NCBI GenBank assembly: GCA_010909165.1
Contig: VJWM01000255.1
Coordinates: forward strand, 62,001-126,000
Length of the DNA stretch: 64,000 nt
From: Anthoceros angustus
Lineage: Eukaryota > Streptophyta > Anthocerotopsida > Anthocerotales > Anthocerotaceae
Reading direction: 5' to 3'
The position numbers and the translations under genes were made by a program. The notes under the pieces were generated by a model. That model was not told the DNA's origin, did no database searches, and saw only the letters and a list, made by a program, of their open reading frames with translations. Shown here in pieces: positions 12,016 through 24,720 of this stretch (positions within the stretch are counted from its first letter, which is position 1; each line of letters starts with the position of its first letter).

Positions 12016-13104
12016 TTTGTGTACTTAGAAAGAGGTGACTCTTTTACACATGGAAGCAAGAATGTGCCCACTAACTCAACCAAAAGGAAGCGCCTGATTC
12101 TTCCAAATCGCAAAATTGAGGTAACTTGAGGAGGCGTGTAACTGAGAAGGATGAGCCTCCAACATGGCGTGATTCTTCGGTTAGTGCGTTCCTGCAATTG
12201 CAATGAATGCCATTGTAAATTCAGCGTTTCTGGTCGTAACATGTGCCCAAGATTCTGAAACGCGAGCGTTGGGTGCTTGCTCTCAACGCACCAAACTTGC
12301 ATTGACTGCACAACGGGTTGCAGCAGATGTAGAGAGGCTTTAGCGGCCGACAGAACTTCTGTTGCTAATACAGCAATCAGGCACATTATGCCACTCACGT
12401 CCACACATCTTTTCTGCCTGATGAACCACGCGGGCCACGTCAAGTCTGGGTGTCAAATTCATGGTTTGCATTCTCTGCTGTACTAGTCCTCATGTTTTCA
12501 AAATGCTGACAATGCTGGCAGAGGAGTATCAGCTGCAGCCCCTCACATAAATCCACATCCCTTCCGACCTGAACTCCAAACCCTAACCACGAGCGGAGAA
12601 GCGAATCCACATCCCTTCCGACCTGAACTCCAAACCCTAACCACGAGCGGAGAAGCAAGCAGCAGCAGCAGACACAAGGTACAGACCATGCAGACAGCCC
12701 AGCACTTCATCAGTTGCTGAGAAGACCCGACCCTCTTGTTCCCTCCCCAGGGCGGCCACGCCCTGGCCGCCCTAGCGAGGAAAATCTTCTGATTTTATTC
12801 ATTTTTAATAGACATAAAAGTTATTTTATGGTAGACAAATAAAACTCTTATCAGGAAAGTTCCGATTTAGCCCGGAGAAAAAGAAGGATATTCCCAAAGC
12901 GGATGGGAGGCCGAAAGCGTTAGCTGACCAAGCCTAAGGCTAAATGAGGCGTTGCGCTGCTTCAGCTTCGGCACCGAAACCCTAAAAGTAGAGCGCCCTA
13001 CCGGTCGCCGCTGTTAGCTCTTTAACCAGGTTCCAGACCTAATTTGTTCCTCTTCTTCCCTCGCCACTCGCCGGGGTGTGCGGTGCCTGCTGCGGGCGGT
13101 CGCC
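12016..13104. other. Intergenic region between the ZMYND12-like gene and eL19
   Basis: Divergent promoters. I see no protein-coding exon. It contains the 54-bp tandem repeat at 12550-12657, a short AT-rich tract near 12785-12850 and a GC-rich segment just upstream of the eL19 start. Confidence 0.6.
12550..12657. repeat. Tandem repeat, 54-bp unit, two copies
   Basis: Two essentially identical head-to-tail copies of a 54-base unit starting ATCCACATCCCTTCCGACCT. On the minus strand it stays open and gives a spurious repeated peptide. Confidence 0.88.
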
Positions 13105-13971
13105 ATGGTGTCACTCAAGCTGCAGAAGCGGCTCGCCGCTAGCGTGTTGAATTGCGGACAGCGCAAGGTGTGGCTTGATCCCAATGAGGTCAATGAAATC
13201 TCCATGGCCAACTCCCGTAAGTTCGCCTGTGCCCCTTCATCTGCGAGGTTTTGTTGAATTTCGTCCTGCTTTGCAGTGCGTGGCTTTGGCTCTCGAGCCA
13301 CCCTCCTTCACTTTTTTTTTGGTTGTTGTTGCTGCCATTTGTTGTTGTTGCGATATGCGACTTTCAGCTGGGAGAAGCCTAACAGTGGAGTCTGCCACGG
13401 TGTCCAGGGCAAAACATCCGGAAGTTGGTCAAAGACGGTTTCGTGATCAGGAAGCCACAGAAGATCCACTCCCGAGCCCGAGCTCGGCGTGCTCTAGAAG
13501 CGAAAAGGAAGGGTCGTCACTCTGGATACGGTGCGGAGGCGGAATTCTGTGTTCCGCTCGGCTGCAGTAGAAGCACGGGGGTAGGGTTTTAGATAGCAGC
13601 AGGTTGACACCATGTGTAATGCTTGCCTCGCAGGTAAGAGGCGCGGAACACGCGACGCGAGGTTGCCACAGAAGGTGTTGTGGCTGCGGCGGATGCGTGT
13701 GCTCCGCCGTCTCCTCCGTAAGTACAGGGACGCGAAGAAGATCGACAAGCACATGTACCATGACATGTACATGAAGGTGAAGGGTAACGTGTTCAAGAAC
13801 AAGCGGGTGCTGATGGAGAGCATCCACAAGTCGAAGGCTGAGAAGGCCCGTGAGAAGACTCTGTCAGACCAGTTCGAGGCCCGGCGTGCCAAGAACAAGG
13901 CCACTCGGGAGAGGAAGATCGCCAGACGGGAGGAGAGGTTGGCGCAAGGTGCCCTTGTCGCCACCGCCTAG
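13105..13971 (+). CDS. RPL19: 60S ribosomal protein eL19 (RPL19)
   Basis: Large-subunit ribosomal protein of the cytosolic ribosome. Three exons: 13105-13216 ([18 protein letters not shown]), 13408-13530 ([20 protein letters not shown], then the Arg-rich [19 protein letters not shown]) and 13634-13971 ([17 protein letters not shown] through the long basic helix to TAG). Exon borders are GT-AG and the frame is continuous. The C-terminus [12 protein letters not shown] then GALVATA is plant-like. Length is about 190 residues, usual for plants. GC-rich coding sequence, as expected for a highly expressed gene. It is convergent with the glycosyltransferase that follows. Confidence 0.97.
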
Positions 13972-14314
13972 GCTGCTAGTACCATTTTCTTGCACAGCAT
14001 AGCTCTGTTTTGTTGTGCCGCTAAGGTGCTTAGGCAGAGGATCCCGAGTGGACAACTTGAAGGATGAAGGCAAGGTTCTTAACCTTCGCGTGAGCCACTA
14101 TTTTTCCTTGTGAGGCTGTTGTAGTGAAGGAACCTATGCCTGTTCTTCAATCTTTTGAGCTTCTTCCTTCCCCCCTGTTGAGGCTATGGCAGTAAAATTG
14201 TCACTTTTTGTGTTCCGGCAGTCTTTTCCGCCAAATCTTGCATTTTGCTGTTGTCGAATGGGCTTGTTTTGAACGGAGATGGATGGTTCTGATGAAAATG
14301 ATTTGTGAGGGGAG
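13972..14314. other. 3' regions of two convergent genes
   Basis: Non-coding stretch between the eL19 stop and the glycosyltransferase stop. It should hold both 3' UTRs. No gene is seen. Confidence 0.6.
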
Positions 14315-17300
14315 TCAGAAGTCGGCGCAGCCAATCGGCTCGCCGGTGATGTGGTCCACTGTGACAACCTGGTTGCGGTGGCAAGGGATGACGTCCTGGC
14401 CGAGCTTGGCCCCCGCCGCCTTGAGGCCCTTGAGCGAGGTGAGCTGGTTGAAGAGGTTGAGGACAGGAAGGACGGGCGCGGCGGGTAGGCGGGCCTGGGG
14501 GAGCAGGGGCACGAAGTGGCGCGTGAGGAGCGGCACCTGGAAGTCCTCCTTGAGGTGCGGCACCCTGTTGTCGGAGGCGTTGATGTGCGCGCCGGGCTCC
14601 ATGTGGTTGGTGCTGAAGCTGGTCTGATTGTGGAAGTTGGGGTAGAGCGTGACGTAGCCGCGCAAGTACATGAGGTCGATGAGGAACTTCTTCCAGGAGG
14701 CCTGCCAGCCGTTGGTGCGGGAGCGCGGGATTTGCACCGGGTTCTGCTTGGGGTCGACGGTGAAGCGCTGGCCCATGTAGCGGTAGAATTCGCGCCAGTG
14801 GCGGGGGAAGAAGAGGGCGCCCCAGCTGCACGGCAACTGGTGCAGGTACGGCGTGCTGGAGTTGAAGAATTGCGTTCCGTTCCAGCGCGGCCGTTCCTTC
14901 ACCACCTCCACCACCCGGGGCGTGTAGAGCGCGATGGAGTTGAGCTCGGGGAGGTTCACGGCGGGGTCGTAGTGGTAGGCCAGCAGCGCGTACTTGAGCC
15001 ACATGTAGAAGAAGGGGGAGACTTCGATGTCGTCTTCCAGCAGCAGGCCGAATTCGTGGTCCGACGCCGGGTACCTGGAGGCAGGGGGGGCATGGCGGAT
15101 TAGGGCACGCTGGGATGCTTGTTCAAGCCTCTTTGGGTGGAAGGGAGTTTTGTTTGCTGCTTGCTTACCAACTCTCGCTGACGGCGCGGATCAGGCCGCC
15201 GGGGATGATGCGCCTGCGGACGGTCTTGGGGCCGTGCGGCCAGGGGAAGGAGTGGGCGACGCGGAGCGTGTGGGCGTCCACTGCACTGTCCATGTTGAAG
15301 GAGAGGGCCACCTCGTCGCCCAGGTAGAGGGATTCCTGGAGGGAGTTGAGCAGGCGGAGCAGGGAGGATGGCCGGTTCTGGGTGATGATGTTTATCGAGA
15401 TCTTCATCTGGTTCCATTCTGCAGGGCACAAGACAAGGAGAGGAGATTAGGGTGGGTGAAGGAAGTTTTTGATGGCTGCCATTCATGGAAGTGAAGGGGA
15501 GGGGAGGAATGGTACGTCGGAGGGCTGCAGGTTTGATGTCCGCAATCCACAGGGCGTGGGGGACCACTTGCCGGGGGAGCTGCACCAGCGTGGTGGCGTT
15601 CTGGAGCTTGGTGATGGCCAGGCCCAGGGCCTGCCGGACGTGAGCTGCCAGGTCGGCCACCACGAACATGACTGTCGGGGAGTGGATCTGCAGCAGGCCT
15701 TTCACTCCTGCGTACACTTCCTGTATTACGGCAATCTCGGCGGCGTCGCTGCCGTATGCGATGGAGCCCACCTGCACGGACAGTGGATGGGAGCGTCAGC
15801 ATTGCCAGGGAGTGGGATGTGTGCTTCCGGGTTCCTTGCTGGTGGAGCTGCATACATACCTGCAGGTCGAAGATTTTGAAGCGCCTGTCGTGGCAGGACC
15901 TTAGGCTCCAGCCCAGCACTGCAGCGGTCTCCTCGCATGGGCAGTTCTGGCCGCCTGACACAACCACGAAGGCCTTCTTCCCCGGGGTGCTGCGGAACTT
16001 GAGGATGAGGGGGGCCAGGTCCCGGGCCTCGTCCAGGGAGTTGACGAGGAAGAGGGCGTCGCTCTGCTGGGGGTGCATTCTGGCCCACTGCGTGATGTAG
16101 CCTCGGGACAGGGCCCTCCACCACTGCTCATCTCGGATCTGCACTATGTCCTTGTGGATTACCGTGGTCTCGGCAATGTAGGCCAACCGGTGCTCGCTGT
16201 CTCCCCATGTCTCCTTGTCCGACGGGTCTATAGGTAGCACGTATGAGTAAGCATCTCTGTATTTCTGAAGCTGGTAGCTGGAGACGGCAACTGGTTAGCA
16301 GCATCTTTTTCAAGAGGCACACATTTTTAGTCCAAGCTAGGGACGGGAAGGTTGTGCGCCGGTATTTGCTCACCTGAGATGCAGGTCCTCGCCTGTCACA
16401 AACGTGAAGGGGGTCTCGATGAAGAGAGCCTTCACCAGGTGGGCAGGCAGGAACCAGGAGCTGGACAGGAAGTCGACTTGCATCATCCTCTCCACCACAA
16501 TACCGTAGGCTGGATCCGGCAGGTAGAGCCCTGCCTCCCTCGATCCGTACTTGCGGTAGCTGGGAAAGCTGTAGTCCTTTTGGCGGAATGGCAGAATCCT
16601 TCCTATGCTTCCGAGTACTGAGTTGTGATACTTATCTGTTCCAGCCACATGTGCCAGAATTTGCAACACCCGGCGGCCGGGTATCATGTCATCGTCCAGT
16701 ATGTATACAAAGTCAGCATCTGCGGCCTGACAAGCAAGTGCACATGCAGACAGTTTTCGATGAGGAGGTTCAAAATGGTAGGATCAGGAGAGGAGCAAGT
16801 GCAAGTGCAACACTACTTACCTGCAGAGCCAGCTGGAATCTGCCGTAATACTTGAAGTCATAGGAGGAACCCATGAAGGAGATTCGGGTGTCGTTGTAAG
16901 TTTGTGCAATCCGTCGAAGAGAGTGTGCCCTCGGCGATCCGAAGGCCAAAATCCACAGAGAGTGGAATGGAAGCGTCTGACGCAGAAGGGCGTCTAGTTG
17001 CGAGCAGAGTGTCCTTCGTTTGAAGTGGTTCAGTATTACTGTTATCTGCGTTGGAAGTAGGGAGCACTTGTTGGTCAGCAATTTGGCAAGGTGGGTGTGG
17101 TGGTGAAGTCAAGGTGGGGTGATAGGGTTCATAGTTAAAAACCTTGGCAGGAGGAGATGTTGGCAGCCCAGACCCGGTGCGTGTGGTGGATGGCAAGGCC
17201 AGCAACTCGGCCAAAGTCTCAGCACCGCCAGGCCCGCTCCTCTGCATCTGGAACTCCAAAATGGATTGGTATATATCCCTTTTGATGGCAACCATCTTGC

Positions 17301-17868
17301 TGTCATTGGACTTCTTCTGTGTGAAATCAATTTCCTCAAACTCACATACCACCTCCTTGGTGTTGTCATCCCTTACTGGCGGCAGATGCCTGGCACTTTT
17401 CCTGTGCGGCTCTGAGGTGGAGTTGGGGACCAAAGCATGGTGTGGCAAAGACATGAGGGCAGGACTGTCCTGGATGGAATATGGCTGCACATGCCCATGA
17501 CCATGCCCATGCGCATGTGCTTGCTTCGCCTGCACAGCAACCAACTCCCGCCACTGCCTGGCAATCTGGGAGGCCCAGGAGATGTCAGGCCCCGTCATCA
17601 AATCGACTGTTGGGCTCATGAAGTAGAGCAGAAAAGTGGCATACAAAGCGAAGGTGAATTGCAGACAAGTCAGGGCAGCTGCAAGCTTCATGTTCTTGCT
17701 GGTGCCCTTGAGACCCCGGCCCTTGGCGGAGGCAGGGCCCAGGCTGAAGGGGAAGTGCTCTCTGAAACTCATGATCGCTGGAGCTGCTGGGGCAGCTGCT
17801 TCTTGCGCTCCTTGATCCAGCAGGTGATGCTCTGCGACGGCGGCTGCTGCCATAGCTGAGCAGCACAC
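14315..17868 (-). CDS. Type II membrane glycosyltransferase with two GT-A-like domains (At5g60700/At5g12260-like)
   Basis: Plant glycosyltransferase annotated in Arabidopsis only as family-2-like; acceptor unknown, Golgi location inferred. Exons on the minus strand: 17143-17868, 16821-17045, 16374-16736, 15860-16277, 15516-15771, 15169-15418 and 14315-15074 (stop TGA). The N-terminus has one membrane span (LAAALTCLQFTFALYATFLL) after a short cytosolic tail, then a His/Gly-rich stem. The first GT-A domain starts ITVILNHFKRRTL and has the metal-binding DDD in YILDDDMIPG. A second GT-A-like domain starts MKISINIITQNRPSSL and has EDD in LLLEDDIEVS. An in-frame ATG at 17772 (MSFREHFPF) is an alternative start. 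It is divergent from the CPBP gene. Confidence 0.85.
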
Positions 17869-18621
17869 CTCTTGGAAGGAATTCCTTCACGGCTGCCCCA
17901 GCCCAGCCCAGGATGTCCCACTGCAACTCACTCTGCTGCTGCCCACCATGTCTTCAATTCTCACAAGCCACCTCCCGCACCTGCTTGGCATGACTGGGCC
18001 AGGATACATCCTCATCCCAGCTGCAGCGGATCTGTGCATCCTCAAATCTCTCTGCTTGCAACCAACAACCCCGAGCCATCCGGTGTCACCGTTCTCCACC
18101 ATCTCCCTACCCCTTCCGAGCCTTTCATCTGGTGCGCCATCCCGTGTGCACACACGCAGCCTTTTATCTCCTCATCGGGGCGTCCGGAAGGCCACAGCAG
18201 CAGCAGGCCAGCGACACGGATGTGCACAGCAGCTTCCAAGGCTGCAGCCGGGGAGCGGCTCGTTCCATGCGTTTTGAACGCCGTGGCGGGTTCGGCGCCG
18301 AGCCTCCGCGTTCCGCACAGCTCGTGCTGCAGGCCAAGAAGGCGGCCAAGCCGCGGCGTGAGGCCCGGCCTCCCGAGCCTGCCGTGCCCGGGTAACGGTC
18401 CCGCCAAAGCCCGGACGCCGCACTCGCGTGAAGTTCGTATGACCGTTTGCGCAGCCGTGGCACCGCGCCTTCTTTGCACGGGTAGCTAACCGGCCCGGGT
18501 ACAGAGTACCGTGTTTTAACTGGCCGGGCAGGGCGCAGGGCCCGCGGCCCGCCGGTTAACCGGGACACACTCCTCCCACACCGACACCAGCACCTCCAGA
18601 TTCCTGCATGCGCAAGTGTCG
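17869..18621. promoter_or_regulatory. Divergent upstream region, glycosyltransferase and CPBP genes
   Basis: GC-rich region between divergent genes; it probably holds both promoters and 5' UTRs. Several overlapping frames are open, but none resembles a known protein. Confidence 0.45.
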
Positions 18622-20866
18622 ATGGATGTTTCGTCTCCATCCAGGCTCCAGCCCTGCCCACTGCGGTACCAGTGTCTTGTCTCCTCTTTTCGATCTGCGT
18701 TTAATCCCACCCACTTGTTCGTCCTCGTCCAGCGGGACAGCTCCATTCCCACTTCTGGATGGCTCTCTTCGGAATCGTGCATGTTGGAATCAGAGTTCCC
18801 GGCTTCATCCGTGGAAGAAGCCGTGAGCGTTTGGCTTCCGAGTCTCAGCTCAGGCATGGAAGCTGTGAGAGGAGCCTTTCGTCTCGGCCGGCCCCTTTTT
18901 CAGGCAGGTGGAGGAAAGGGAGAGCATCTCGTCTTGGTTATGCGCTGGGCGGGGTTTTTGGTGCACCAGGATCGATTAGAATCCCGGGACTGTCACGTTC
19001 GCCCAGGGCTCTAGGGGGGAGTGGAACGGATGGCTTGGAGGATGAGGCGCGGACTCGTACGAATCTCATCGAGCTTGGTGATGTGCACGCAGATGTAAGA
19101 GTAGGACGGGTTGGGACTAGAGTGATGGAGAAGCTGGGGGGTTGATATCTCATGCTCGTTGGTAATCTCAGGGTACAGACTGGAGTGTGCAGCCAATTGT
19201 TGATGGGTCGGAGCCGACCTGGGAGCACGTGAACATGCCTGTCAGGGTGGTACATGCCGCTGGTAAGATAACGTTGTGGATGTCTATGCACTTGCTGAGC
19301 TGCAGGAAGGGGGGCTGACTGCTGTGGTTGCTGTTTGTGACAGTAATGTACGGAGGATTAGCCTTTGCTGGCAACGCATTGTGCAACGTGGTTGGGGTGG
19401 ATTGCTGGGGTGGCTTTCATTGGGACATGGAGATGGCAATGACGGGCCTTGGGTATGCGGTGCCCCCCATGATTTTGGCACTTGCAATCCTTGAGGTGGG
19501 TGCTCAAGTGCGTCTTCTGGTACGAGCTTGGTGATGCTAGATTCTATTTGAGGGTGGAACAGCTGGCTCGTGCTGGTGTCAGGATGACGTGGTGAAAGCC
19601 TGGCCTGCCGCAAGAGCCGTACGAGAGGTGGAAGACAAAGATCTCATTAGCTTTTTCTCTGGCATGTCACCTTGGCAGGTCCGTTTCCATTCGCAAAGTT
19701 AGAAATTGTTATGAGAAGGTTAATGGTTGTTGCATAATCTTGTCTCCCAAATGGTCGACCTGGGTGTGAAACTGAAGTGTAGATTTTCTTTCTGGTTGTT
19801 GCATAATCATGTGTCCCAGATGGTTGGCCTGGCTGTGAAACTGAATCGTACATTTTCTCTCTTTGCCAGTTTGCTTCAATTGCTGCAGCTGGAGCACTCT
19901 CGGAGGAGCTGCTCTTCAGGGTGGCCATTCAGGTCGGTGGCATGGCATATTTGCAGAACCTCAATGACATTCAATTCTCATGCTGGGTCAAAAGCTCCTT
20001 GTCGTGCACTTGCATTTTGGAAGAAAAGACGTTGATTTCAGTCTCGGCCACAGGGCACTCTTGCACATGCACTGAAGATATCTGGGACTGGCGGTGTGGA
20101 TGAAACTGTGCATGGAATAGCAGCACTGGTAATCTACTTATCCCTTTTGTGCCTACTCATTGCTTATCTCTGACTGCGCCATCTTGTGGGAGAACTCACT
20201 GCTTCGGTGCTGGGATTGTCACAGACTGGCTTCATGCCGATGTTTGTGCCCTTCGCGCAAGGACTGGCAGCATTTCTGACCTCCTCTCTCATAGGCTCTA
20301 TGTACTATATCACTACTTCCCCGAAAGGTACCAAACATGTTGCCTGGTCTGGGGGTCGGTATTCCCAACTTTATCACTGACTAGTTGCAGGCAATCACGA
20401 AGTTAGAGCTGTGGATCATTTGCTGCAGATCCCAAGTACATTATATCCTACAGCAACCAAGGCAGACGAGATCTGAAGAAACGTGTCGAAGGTGGTAGCT
20501 TTCTTCCCGTTGTTGTCTTCGGACAATGCTTATCCTGTCTACTCCTCATCCTTACTCCTCTTGCCATTGAACAGTCTGGTACGAGCGTCATCAATCTCGA
20601 AAGATCTATTCCCCTCTGATGGAAGCATTGTTGGCCTTGTACCTGGGCCTGGAATGGGTTCAGGTACTCTACACCTAGTGCTTATCACAATGTTTCAGAG
20701 ATGAGAAATTTCATGTCTACGTTGAGCTAATACTAACTCACTGCCCGCATGTTTGCAGACTGGCAACATCTTGGCCACCATGGTCACCCACTCTCTGTAT
20801 TCCACAGTCATGGTGGGAAGTGGCTTACGCAGAATCCGTGACCAAAGAAGAAAGCTACAAGAATGA
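18622..20866 (+). CDS. CPBP-family (CAAX/ABI) intramembrane metalloprotease, probably plastid
   Basis: Multi-pass intramembrane protease of the CPBP (Abi/Rce1-like) family. The later exons are clear: the exon ending MILALAILE near 19494, about 19587-19679 (DDVVKAWPAARAVREVEDKD), 19868-19930 (motif 1, GALSEELLFRVAIQ, with the paired Glu and the Arg), about 20039-20129, about 20190-20330 (GLSQTGFMPMFVPFAQG), about 20427-20662 and 20759-20866 (TGNILATMVTHSLYS, the last motif with its His; stop TGA). The start at 18622 opens a Ser-rich acid-poor leader like a plastid transit peptide, but exons between about 18850 and 19280 are not resolved and the start is a guess. Substrate is unknown. Confidence 0.75.
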
Positions 20867-21143
20867 GTAAGCTACGACCTGTAAAACGAGCACTAACTTC
20901 TAACGCCCTTTCTAGCTCAAAAACCCCGTAGGTATTCAACTGCGAAGTAGCTTGTACCATAACATGCACCTAGCTAATACCCAACTTCATTCTAAACGTT
21001 CTGATCTGGATGGAAAATTTATGCTAGATGTAAAACGTCCAGGAGGTAGGTAACTACCGTTATGACGGTTGGGTCCGGGTCGTGTGACGCTGTAGTCTCT
21101 CCGTTAGGCTTCGCAGAACGCGGAACAGTGACCGCTTTCACAG

Positions 21144-22961
21144 GAGCTCCAGGCTGCCATCGCGATCGGAATCGGGGCGGCGGGTGCCAAGCGCATCGAA
21201 TTGCAGGACAGCAAGATGTCGAAGCCACCATGCTGCAGGGCGCGGTCCAGGTCGACTGCCAATTGCGAGACTCTGATGTCCGAGATCGGGCAGCAGCTGC
21301 TGGAATGCGGGCAGTTTTGGAAGGACCCGCAGTATCAGCGCAGCAGCCACGTGCGAGCTCTCAGGCTGGCAGTCCGGCAATGGGCGCATGAGACCAAGCG
21401 TAGAGTCCTGTCCATTCCCATGTTCCGCAACGGAAATGTGCAATGTGCAAGTGGAGGAGAAAGCTTGGTTGCATCCGGTGTTGAGTGGTCAAGTGCTGTG
21501 CACGGCGCAGGGTTGAAGAAGGTGGACATCGAGCTCTCCACTGCTGTGCAGGCCTGTGCCCGTTTGGAGCAGATGCTGTCCCCGCAATGTGATCCTGAGC
21601 TTTTCCAGATCAACCGTGGGTGCCTACTGTCTACTGTCTCCTGGCCAGATGGGTTGCTTCTCCTGGCTGGCTTACGTTTTGTGAACTGTGCCCCGCAGAG
21701 GAGCAAGTTGGGAGCCTGCTGGCGGCTGCCGAGGCCATTCTGGCCATGGAGGAGCTGCGTACCTTTATGGTAGGTCTTGTCCCCCGAACCGCACGTGCCT
21801 CTTTGATGGTCCCTCGGAACGGGCAGCAGCTCATTTTTCTTGCATCTGGTAGGCTGAACGAAACAAGGCAGCTTTGGATGCGTCAGCTTTGTTGTTTGGA
21901 TCCAAGGGAATCATCAAGGTGCCTCTTCAAATGCATCTCCGTCGAGCTAGGTCTCCAGCAGGAACAGGGTGAACCTTCTCCTTATTCTGATTGTTTGCCA
22001 TCAGCATCCAGAATGCGGAGTCATACCCACAAGGAGGAATGAGGGGAAGCCGGTGGTGAAGGCTATGTCAGATGGGTGGCAACCTCGGTGGCCTGGTGAC
22101 TGTGGAGACCCATTCGAGCCCTACCAGGTTGTCCTTTCCCGTGCCCTTGCCCTTGCCCGAACTTTTTCCACTTTGAGAAACAGGATGCAAGGAACACAGC
22201 CTGCTGACAAAGGTCACGATTGTGTGCAGCAACTGATTGAGCAGTTTCTGCACAGCGCAATTTCCTATCATTCTAGGGCTTTGGAGCAAGTGAGCACAGC
22301 CTTTGCAGCAGTGCGCAAGGCGAGCAAAGCAGCTAGGGATGTTGCCTACGTCCGTACCTTGGCAGCAAGCGCAGGGGTCTCTGTGAAGGAGTACCAAAGG
22401 TTGTTAGAGATGTTCAACAAGATTGACTGCGAGAACTCTGGGTAAGAATTTCCACAACACTGCCCTGCAACCTAGGAAGGCCTCGTGCTGTTTTTGTCTT
22501 CGTGTGCTTCATGGAGTAATCCTGCTGCCTGGATTGGGACCTGCAGAACTATCAGCAAGCCACAACTAATGGATGCCATGAAGAGGGACAAGGATGTGCG
22601 TCTCTTCCAACGGCTTGTCACAAAACCCTCTGTTGCATAAAGCGAACATCCCAGCATAGGTTCAACATGGTGTTTCCTTGTGCAGATAGCAGCTTTCATG
22701 CAACTCTCCAGGGCCAAGGGCAAGGATGGACGGCGAGAGTCCTTCGAGGGGGTTTTCAACCGCATTGACGTGGAGGGCATGGGCGCTGTGACATGGGAAG
22801 CCTTTCTCCGTTTCTTCTCCAGTGAGAGGTCTCTGGCTGGAGACGGTGCTATTCAACCACCCATTATGTGCTTACAGCCTGCAGTGTGTAAAGCCAAGAT
22901 CACCTTGTGCAAAGCTGGTCAGGGCTGCGGCCCTGCTGTTAAGCCAGGTACCGCACGTTAG
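21144..22961 (+). CDS. EF-hand-like protein of unknown function, copy A (most complete)
   Basis: I do not recognise the family. Exons read on the plus strand: from acceptor 21143 (ELQAAIAIGIGAAGAKRIE, then MSKPPCC at 21216), ending INR near 21617; 21702-21768 (EEQVGSLLAAAEAILAMEEL); about 21852-21917 (AERNKAALDASALLF); about 22007-22127 (SDGWQPRWPGDCGDPFEPYQ); about 22229-22441 (a helical stretch, then FNKIDCENSG); about 22549-22620 (TISKPQLMDAMKRD); and 22686-22961. FNKIDCENSGTIS joined across a splice and FNRIDVEGMGAVTWEAF are EF-hand-like pairs with weak loops: position 12 is Gln in one and Ala in the other, not Glu. Calcium binding is therefore doubtful. Upstream exons, if any, must fit in the 270 bases after the CPBP stop. 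Five partial copies lie downstream, alternating with terpene synthases. Confidence 0.55.
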
Positions 22962-23450
22962 TGTGTATTTTCTGTTTCTCGAAAGCAACGTGCTTGATCT
23001 TTTCAATTTGTGACTGTTCTTTCCTGCTTCTTTGTAGATACGCTGGTGTCCAAGCTTGTCCATCCATGTGGGATGGGTGCACCCAGTGTGTGTCCTTTTG
23101 TACCTTGAATTCCACCAAGAACTGCAAGTGTGCACTATTGAAGTGAAGTTGAGAAGGGCTTGAGAATACTCCAGGTTGCTGTGAGTGTAGGGCCTGTACT
23201 GCTGAAATCGCCCGTGCGCTCTCTTGGGGGATTAACCTCCCACCATAAGTGAGTGCCGACTGTCTGATCCAGCTCTTTGTTCGGGTTTGCTCGTTTGCTC
23301 TTTGTCCATCCTCCCCTGAGATCTACCATCATAAAGTTAGATGTTAACTCTATGATAGTCAACGGCAGAACAAAACAGAGGGTGTAGAATCATCATCTTC
23401 GACGATATATCACATTGGAAATGGACAGTAGAGTCACCCAAAGGATCCTA
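22962..23450. other. 3' flank of EF-hand-like gene A
   Basis: Homologous to the sequence that follows EF-hand fragment C (about 30000-30415), where it leads into a terpene synthase. Here it runs into the copia remnant instead. No coding exon is seen. Confidence 0.55.
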
Positions 23451-23589
23451 TTGGAAACGGGTTGCTGGACAATTGATATATTTTTTAAAGCCATTTAAGG
23501 GTTTTATAAGTTTAGTGACTTTATCTCTAGTTTTTCTTTCTCAACTTGGAGATTTTCACAAGCAAGTTATGTAGTCTCTGAGGGACATT

Positions 23590-24720
23590 ATCGGCCCAAG
23601 TTGTTTAGCGTTGTGCTCGATCTTGAACACCCATTTGGATCCTATGCACTAACTTCCTTGGGGTAGAGGAGTGATTTTCTAAGTTTTGTTCTTCATAAAT
23701 GAGTTATACTCACTATCCAGGGCTTCTTTCCACTTCTTCGCCTTTGGCCCTTCCAAGGCTTCCTTCAAGTCTTGCGGCTCATCAGCATATGTTAACATAG
23801 CCTCTTCGTATTTACATACATTCATGGACTCCAAAATTTGCTGCAAAGGTTTCCTTCGCCTTGTTGATCTCCTGATCAGGGTTGGCGGCTCTTCTTGAAT
23901 TCTTCGATCTCGCTCCTCTTCATCATCCTCGACATCCAGGGCTTCTCTGCCTCCTATGTGACCTTGTGGTAGAGCTTGCTCATGCTCAAGAACGAGTTGA
24001 GCATGCTCAAGAGTAGGTTGCTCAAGAACCAGGTCTTGTGCTTCTTCACGCTCCTTCAACTCCTTGATGACAACTTGCGTTGCTCCCACTCCTTTGTTAG
24101 GTTCCACAACCTCATGAAAAACAACATCCCTACTAAAGATTACTTTCTTGGTTGTAGGGTCGTATAATCTATACTCTTTTACTTCATCAGAGTACCCAAG
24201 CATGATGCACTGGATGCCTTTAGGATCCCACTTGGTTCGGTTTTGCTTTGGAACATCAGCATAAACCTCAGAACCAAAGATCCTAAAATGACTCACGTCA
24301 GATTTGACACCAGACCATGCCTCCTTCGGGGTCATTCCAGATATAGCTCTGATTGGAACTCTATTTAAAACATAAATTGCTGTAGCAACATCCTCTCCCT
24401 AAAAACGTACCTCCAACCCACTTTGATGGAACATGCACTTGGCCGCCTGCACTAGGCTTCTTAGCTTGCGCTCCGCCACTTCATTTTGCTCTGATGTATC
24501 ACGAATTGTTAGTTGCTGAATGCCATGCTCCTTGCAAAAGCTTTTGAATTGAGAAAGAGTGTATTCTCCTCCTTTGTCACTCCTCAGAGTCTGGAGGCAT
24601 TCTGCAGTTTCGTTCTCCACAAAGACTTTCCACTCTTTGAATGTCTTGTAGAGTATATCCAATGTATACGGTGTACTAGACTTTACCACGAATACTAATG
24701 CTATGTGTTTACTACTGATA
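23590..24720 (-). mobile_element. Ty1/copia retrotransposon remnant (integrase to start of reverse transcriptase)
   Basis: On the minus strand, 24399-24689 encodes an integrase core piece with the pattern LRSDKGGEYTLSQF, then TIRDTSEQNEVAERKLRSL. After one stop codon near 24398, 23679-24335 continues with MTPKEAWSGVKSDVSHFRIF, GSEVYADVPKQNRTKWDPKG, and an acidic linker leading to the start of reverse transcriptase (EALEGPKAKKWKEALDSEYN). The frame then decays toward 23590. Gag, protease, most of RT, RNase H and LTRs were not found, so the element is dead and 5' and 3' truncated. Confidence 0.9.

Noticed and set aside
12550-12657. Possible CRISPR-like or satellite array
   Set aside because: Only two adjacent copies without spacers, in a eukaryotic nuclear context.
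14184-15002. 272-residue Pro/Arg/His-rich minus ORF
   Set aside because: Shifted frame of the last exon of the glycosyltransferase, whose true frame gives the conserved EDD domain. GC-rich DNA keeps both open.
15404-16240. 278-residue minus ORF as a single exon
   Set aside because: It crosses a splice donor at 15859. The true glycosyltransferase exons are 15860-16277 and 15516-15771.
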